A DNA stretch of 64,000 nucleotides. Source: CAYZJD01 sp964483455. Lineage in GTDB: Bacteria; Acidobacteriota; Terriglobia; Bryobacterales; Bryobacteraceae. Made by a program: the position numbers and the translations under genes. Of the stretch, positions 59,390-64,000 are shown piece by piece; the stretch's first letter is position 1, and the number at the start of each line of letters is the position of its first letter. The notes beneath the pieces are model-generated. The model was not told where the DNA came from. It saw only the letters and a list, made by a program, of their open reading frames with translations, and made no database searches. The stretch is taken from assembly GCA_964483455.1 (NCBI GenBank), contig CAZACK010000010.1:1-64000 (forward strand), read 5' to 3'.

Positions 59390-60328
59390 TCAATAGGCCG
59401 CGCTCGCCATCGCCTGTTCGGTCACCCAGTCCGTCCACAGCGCCGTTTCGCCGGACGAGAACAGCGGCGCGCCTTCCAGCACCGCGCTGACGAAATTCTC
59501 GACGCAGGGGTAGTGGAGGTTGGAGTGCGGGGGCAGTTCTTCGCTGCCGCCGGGATAGACCAGCGACGGCCCGTTCAACGGGCTGAGTACCATCTCGCCG
59601 TCCGTGCCGATGATGCGGAACTCGTCCCGCTCCACGCGGGAATGGCGGCGCGCGTCAACGATGCCGCGGACCCCGCTGTCGTACTCGATGAGCACGGTGG
59701 CGGCGTCCTCGACCGCCGCCTGGTGCACCACGTTCGAAAGCTGCGCGCAGACCTTCGTGGGCGTGCCGAACAGAAAGTTGAACACGTCGATCCGGTGCGA
59801 CGCCGTGTCGTAGAGAGGCCCGCCGCCGGCCATCGCCGGGTCCAGGAACCATCCGCGCCGCCCGTCCTCGTTGTTGAACCAGTCGTGGCAGTTGGCCTCG
59901 GCGAGCACCGGCCGACCGATCGCGCCGTCCGCCAGCAGCCGGCGCGCCCGGTGAAGCTTCGGATACATCCGCCGGTAGTAGGCCACGCCGAGCGTGGGGC
60001 CGCACTCGGCCGCCGCGCGCACCATCTCGAGGGCTTGTTCATAGCTGATTGCCATTGGCTTCTCGCACAGCACGTGCTTGCCGGCGCGAAGCGAAGCAAT
60101 GGTTTGCGGCGCATGCAGGAAGACTGGCGTCGCCACGTAGACCGCGTCGATGCCGGGGTCCCGCAGGGCGTCCTGCAGGTCTATCCAGGCCGGAACTCCG
60201 TAGGCCTCCGCTTTGACGGGCGTGCGCGTCACGATGCCGTGCAGCCGGCTGCGAGGCTCGGCGAGGATCGCCGGAATCACGCGGCGGCTGGTGATGTCGC
60301 CGATGCCGATGACAAGCCAGTGAAGCAT
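59390..60328 (-). CDS. Gfo/Idh/MocA-family oxidoreductase
   Basis: 312 residues. N-terminal Rossmann fold starting MLHWLVIGIGDITSRRVIPA, the conserved EKP in LCEKPMAISYEQAL (about 97-110), and a C-terminal alpha/beta domain (RRGWFLDPAMAGGGPLYDTA; HRIDVFNFL). These NAD(P)-dependent enzymes act on sugars, inositols or their derivatives. It has no signal peptide. The 289 bases between this gene and pyrF show no feature. Confidence 0.88.
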   Translation of the reverse strand: MLHWLVIGIGDITSRRVIPAILAEPRSRLHGIVTRTPVKAEAYGVPAWIDLQDALRDPGIDAVYVATPVFLHAPQTIASLRAGKHVLCEKPMAISYEQALEMVRAAAECGPTLGVAYYRRMYPKLHRARRLLADGAIGRPVLAEANCHDWFNNEDGRRGWFLDPAMAGGGPLYDTASHRIDVFNFLFGTPTKVCAQLSNVVHQAAVEDAATVLIEYDSGVRGIVDARRHSRVERDEFRIIGTDGEMVLSPLNGPSLVYPGGSEELPPHSNLHYPCVENFVSAVLEGAPLFSSGETALWTDWVTEQAMASAAY

Positions 60329-60383
60329 CAGGGACCATAGTACAAAAGGAGGCCAGACCCCTTTTGGCCGCCGATGAGCGCAG

Positions 60384-60424
60384 ATGAACGCCGATAGGAC
60401 CTATCGGCCTTTATCGGCGTTCAT
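60384..60424. terminator. Long inverted repeat after the Gfo/Idh gene region
   Basis: ATGAACGCCGATA (60384-60396) and TATCGGCGTTCAT (60412-60424) are 13-base perfect arms; the centre carries a smaller palindrome GATAGGACCTATC. It is upstream of both divergent genes, so it is more likely a cruciform or operator-like repeat than a true terminator. Confidence 0.4.
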
Positions 60425-60489
60425 TGGCGGCTGACAATTCCCGCCCGCACTGAACCAAATGGCTACCGACCATCCGATGCGAATGTCTG

Positions 60490-60518
60490 TTGACCCCCAT
60501 CCATTCCGGGATTACACT
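60490..60518 (+). promoter_or_regulatory. Promoter of the second TonB receptor
   Basis: TTGACC (60490-60495), 17-base spacer, TACACT (60513-60518). The receptor start is about 195 bases downstream, a leader length like that of the first receptor. Confidence 0.55.
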
Positions 60519-60712
60519 GTCCTTAGATTGAAGTGCTGACAGGGCCTGCGCGGGGCATCACTGGCCGTCACAGGTCCGAAGCGGGGTCCGAAGTCGAGAG
60601 GATTTGCGTGCATGGGTTCCCAGCCCACGCTCGATTCTCCACCTTTCGACGGTTTTGTATACACCGCCGGCGGTTTCCTCCGCCCGCGGCCATCCTCATG
60701 GAAAGGACAACA

Positions 60713-63700
60713 ATGCCGAAATTCATGACACGCTTTCTGCCGGCCGTGTTGCTCCTGGCGGGGCTGCTTTCGGCCCAGTCAGACCGCGGCTCGATTACGG
60801 GAACTGTCACCGACGCCACCGGCGCGGTGGTGCCGGCGGTCCAGGTTGCGGCAACCAACCTGGACACCCGAGTGCAATACAGCGCTACGACCAATGACTT
60901 GGGACTGTACTCGATCTTGAACCTGCCCATTGGGAAATACTCCGTCGTGTTCACCAAGCAGGGCTTCAAGACCCATACTCGTGACGGAATCAGCGTGGCG
61001 GTCGCGCGGGTCCTTCAACTCAACGCCAGCATGGAACTGGGCTCGTTGGCGGAGGCGATCACCGTCACCGCCGAGGCTCCCCTTCTGGAGACATCGCAAA
61101 CGCAGGTAGGCGCCAACATGGGCAGCCAGGTGGTGACCGACCTGCCGCTCGACATCCGCGGAGGACGGTCGCTCGAGAATTTCGCCTATGCCACCATCCC
61201 GGGCGTGGAGGGGAACAACTGGACGTCGTACATCGGCGGGAGCATGGCGTTCACCAAGGAAGTGCTGATTGACGGCACTTCGGCCGTGGTGCAGATCGGC
61301 GGTCACATCGGCGAATCCAGCCCCTCGATGGAAGCGATCCAGGAGTTCAAGGTGGAAACCAGCGGCGTCCGCTCCGAGGACGGCCGCACCGGTGGCGGCG
61401 TGTTCAAGTTCACGTTGAAATCGGGCACAAACGATTTCCACGGCAGCGCGTTCGGGTTCCTCCACAACGAGGTCCTGAACGCCAACACCTGGCAGAACAA
61501 CTTCAACCGGAAGCCCCGGGACCTGGACCGGCAGTTCGTGTACGGCTTCAGCGCCGGCGGGCCGATCGTCAAGAATAAGACCTTTGCCTTCGGCGCTTTC
61601 GAGAAGTACATGCAGGAGCGCATGGTGCTCGGCGGCTTCGACAAGACCGTGCCGATCCCCGCGTTCCTGGACGGGGACTTCAGCGCGCTGTTGAACACCG
61701 GCAACATGCTCGGCACAGACCCGCTGGGGCGCCCGGTCTACCAAGGAATGATCTACGACCCCGCTTCGCAGCGGGACGTCATCGCCGGCCAGGTGGATCC
61801 GATGACAGGTTTGGTAGCCACCCGCGACGGCCTGGTGCGCGACGGCTTCGGTTTCGACCCGGTGACCGGCGCTCCTGTTGCCGGCCTGGCGAACGTGATC
61901 CCCTCCAGCCGGATCAGCACCGTCTCGAAGAACATCGCTGATGTTTTCCGCCAGGGGTACCTGCCGATGCGTCCGGGCTTGATCAACAACAGCGCCATCA
62001 CCCGGCAGAATGATCCCTGGTTCCACCAAACCCAGCTGACGTTCAAAGGCGACCACAACTTCTCGGAAACCAACCGTCTGAGCGGCCACATGGTGTGGAC
62101 GGAGCGGCCCCGGATTCTCGTCGACCAAGGCGGCATCTGGGATCCGAAGGACCCGGACAAGGCGGGCGGACCGCTGGCGAACTCGCGCAAGCAGGAGGTC
62201 ACCAGCCGGCGGGCCGCGCTGAACCACACCTATTCGTTCTCGCCCACCGTGCTCAACGTGTTCAGCTTCACTTACGGACGCTACCGGAATCCGAGCTTCT
62301 CGGTGGCCGCCAAGGACAACTGGCCGGCAAAGATCGGGCTAGGAGACACCGGCGCCGGAAACTTTCCGGTGATCACATTCGGGCGGGCGATCAACGGCGT
62401 CTCGACGGAGCGCATCGGACAACACTGGTCCGACTACTACGTCTCGAACGTGTTCATCACCAACGAGACGCTCACCTGGATTCGCGGGCGGCACACGTGG
62501 CGGCTCGGCGCCGACGTTCGCTTTATGCAGTTGAGCAGCCACCAGTCGACGCCCACTCTCGAATTCACCTTTGACCCCGACCAGACCGGCGCTCCCAAGG
62601 AGGCCTGGCGCGACAAAGTCGGTTTCGGTTTCGCCAGTTTCCTGCTCGGGGCGGTGAAGAACGCCAGCCAGCAAACCCCGTGGGACCTTTACGGGCGACG
62701 CAAGGCCTTCTCGCTGTTCGTCCAGGACGACTTCAAGGTCAACCCCAAGCTGACGCTGACCATGGACCTGCGCTGGGACGTCACGTTGCCCTACCACGAG
62801 AAGTACGGCCGGTGGGCGAACTTCGACAAGAAGGCGATCAGCAAGACGTTCGGAGTTCCTGGAACGTTGGTGTTCGCCACCGGCGGCGACGACAGCTTCG
62901 AAACGGAGCGCGACTGGAAGGAGTTCGGGCCCCACGTTGGCCTGGCGTACAAATTCAACGACCGGCTCGTGTTTCGGGCCGGCTACGGGGTGTTCTATTC
63001 TCCCATCGGGTTGAACTACTGGTTCGGTGTGCCCTACGGATTTGCGCCGGGTTACCGCGGCACCAACCGCGTGAACCCGACGGCCGACCTCTCGCCGGCG
63101 TTCAACTGGGATGGAGGCTACCCCGGTCAGTTCGTGCCGGGGACGAAGGATCCGGATTACACGCAATGGGGGATGGTCAACGTCAACCCGAAGAGCCTGT
63201 TTGCCGGCTATTCGCACCAGTGGAACGCCGGCGTCCAGGTCGAGCTTGCCAACGACTTGCGGCTCGACGTGACCTACATGCAGAATGAAGGCCGCCGGCT
63301 GCAAAGCGGCGACTTCGAACGGAACCAGCCCAACCCGCAGGCCCTTTCGAGGTTGCTCAACTCCTACCACGAGTGGGACGCGGTCTGGGACGAGGGCTCG
63401 GCGGCGGCGGCGGGAGTGCCGTATCCATATCCGGGATTCGGCTCTTACGCCTTCGCGGCGATTCTGCCCTATCCGCAGATCTGGCAGAACTGGGTCTGGG
63501 GAGGGCCGCTGCTGCATGTCGGCTCGCCCTACGGCCGGTCCGACTACAAAGGACTACAGTTCTCGATGACGAAGCGGTCGGCGCGCGGCCTAACCGCGAT
63601 TGCCAGCTACACGCTCGCCACGACCCACAGCAACGTCCAGAACAGCTTGGGCGGATTCCAGGAGATCTGGTGGTCCGGCCCGCTCCAGGACCTGCTGCAC

Positions 63701-64000
63701 CTGGACGAGGAGGCCAAGGCGCCGTTGTTCTATGACCAGAGGCACGTGGTCAAAGGCATCGTCGCCTGGGACTTGCCGTTCGGCAAGGGAAGAACGTTGC
63801 TGACCGACGCCGGCAGGGTTGCCAATGCGGTGGTCGGGGGCTGGACGCTCAGCGCCAGCTTTCGCTACAACTCGGGCTCGCCGATCGGCGTCAACTCGAG
63901 CGCCTGGTATCCCGGCTGGGAAGCGCCGGTGTACGCCGTCCGGAATCCGAACGGAGACTACAGCCGCAGGTTCAATGGCGGCAGCTTTGACTTCGGCAAC
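60713..64000 (+). CDS. Oar-like TonB-dependent receptor, 5' part
   Basis: At least 1096 codons, open to the window end. ATG 60713 is preferred because GGAAAGGA (60700-60707) is correctly spaced before it; an ATG at 60698 is in frame. Signal peptide (about 1-22), carboxypeptidase-regulatory-like domain (SITGTVTDATGAVVPAVQVA), plug (DLPLDIRGGRSLENFAY; FKVETSGVRSEDGRTGGGVF) and most of the barrel. It is a second giant receptor of the same type as 48007-51606 but only loosely similar. Substrate unknown. Confidence 0.88.
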   Translation, partial: MPKFMTRFLPAVLLLAGLLSAQSDRGSITGTVTDATGAVVPAVQVAATNLDTRVQYSATTNDLGLYSILNLPIGKYSVVFTKQGFKTHTRDGISVAVARVLQLNASMELGSLAEAITVTAEAPLLETSQTQVGANMGSQVVTDLPLDIRGGRSLENFAYATIPGVEGNNWTSYIGGSMAFTKEVLIDGTSAVVQIGGHIGESSPSMEAIQEFKVETSGVRSEDGRTGGGVFKFTLKSGTNDFHGSAFGFLHNEVLNANTWQNNFNRKPRDLDRQFVYGFSAGGPIVKNKTFAFGAFEKYMQERMVLGGFDKTVPIPAFLDGDFSALLNTGNMLGTDPLGRPVYQGMIYDPASQRDVIAGQVDPMTGLVATRDGLVRDGFGFDPVTGAPVAGLANVIPSSRISTVSKNIADVFRQGYLPMRPGLINNSAITRQNDPWFHQTQLTFKGDHNFSETNRLSGHMVWTERPRILVDQGGIWDPKDPDKAGGPLANSRKQEVTSRRAALNHTYSFSPTVLNVFSFTYGRYRNPSFSVAAKDNWPAKIGLGDTGAGNFPVITFGRAINGVSTERIGQHWSDYYVSNVFITNETLTWIRGRHTWRLGADVRFMQLSSHQSTPTLEFTFDPDQTGAPKEAWRDKVGFGFASFLLGAVKNASQQTPWDLYGRRKAFSLFVQDDFKVNPKLTLTMDLRWDVTLPYHEKYGRWANFDKKAISKTFGVPGTLVFATGGDDSFETERDWKEFGPHVGLAYKFNDRLVFRAGYGVFYSPIGLNYWFGVPYGFAPGYRGTNRVNPTADLSPAFNWDGGYPGQFVPGTKDPDYTQWGMVNVNPKSLFAGYSHQWNAGVQVELANDLRLDVTYMQNEGRRLQSGDFERNQPNPQALSRLLNSYHEWDAVWDEGSAAAAGVPYPYPGFGSYAFAAILPYPQIWQNWVWGGPLLHVGSPYGRSDYKGLQFSMTKRSARGLTAIASYTLATTHSNVQNSLGGFQEIWWSGPLQDLLHLDEEAKAPLFYDQRHVVKGIVAWDLPFGKGRTLLTDAGRVANAVVGGWTLSASFRYNSGSPIGVNSSAWYPGWEAPVYAVRNPNGDYSRRFNGGSFDFGN

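Overview
The window is high-GC bacterial DNA, densely coding on both strands. It most likely comes from an Acidobacteriota genome of the Solibacter/Bryobacter type. That placement is inferred from two very large Oar-like TonB-dependent receptors with an N-terminal carboxypeptidase-regulatory-like domain, a Kgd-type fused 2-oxoglutarate dehydrogenase, Tat-exported beta-propeller proteins, many glycosyltransferases, and remnants of several toxin-antitoxin loci. It was not confirmed by any search.

Layout. 1-6 kb: end of a beta-propeller hydrolase-like gene, two half-size EamA transporters, a DUF4342 protein, two beta-propeller proteins, and small genes (DUF302, an orphan CcmH-like protein). 6-11 kb: a ChrB-like/MFS pair, then a divergent pair of membrane glycosyltransferases. 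10.7-13.35 kb: an unstable-looking segment bracketed by GGTTG-rich tandem repeats. It holds a frameshifted remnant of a DASS transporter gene, a higBA locus whose toxin has a nonsense codon, and the intact DASS gene. 13.4-21.3 kb: GT39-like enzyme, M20 peptidase, GT4 coupled to a sigma-54 activator, RlpA-like lipoprotein, a 21-residue lysine-rich micro-ORF with its own promoter and terminator, and a COG1565-type methyltransferase. 21.4-27.7 kb: truncated HicB, DUF5060/DUF4038 glycoside hydrolase, second DUF302 protein, NCS1 permease and a large acetyl-xylan-esterase-like hydrolase.

27.7-34.8 kb is the chromosomal core: der, tRNA-Gly(GCC), dnaA, dnaN, gyrB. The replication origin probably lies next to dnaA. 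An ATP-dependent DNA ligase runs head-on into gyrB and overlaps its 3' end. 36.4-45.2 kb: a Phd/RelE pair with an operator-like palindrome over the antitoxin start, alanine racemase, a four-gene glycosyltransferase run, an esterase, a PfpI-family protein and a DPM1-like transferase. 45.2-54.2 kb: a secreted protein, a Tat-exported aldo/keto-reductase-like protein that has lost catalytic residues, then a TonB receptor, PQQ-type dehydrogenase and pentaheme cytochrome in one direction. That run looks like an uptake-plus-periplasmic-oxidation module. 54.6-64 kb: the fused kgd/odhA gene, pyrF, a Gfo/Idh/MocA oxidoreductase, and a second TonB receptor cut by the window end.

No CRISPR array, prophage, rRNA or intact insertion sequence was seen. 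The most unusual items are the lysine-rich micro-ORF unit, the repeat-bracketed DASS/higBA segment, the terminator-like hairpin in the leader of the first TonB receptor, and the degenerate aldo/keto reductase.
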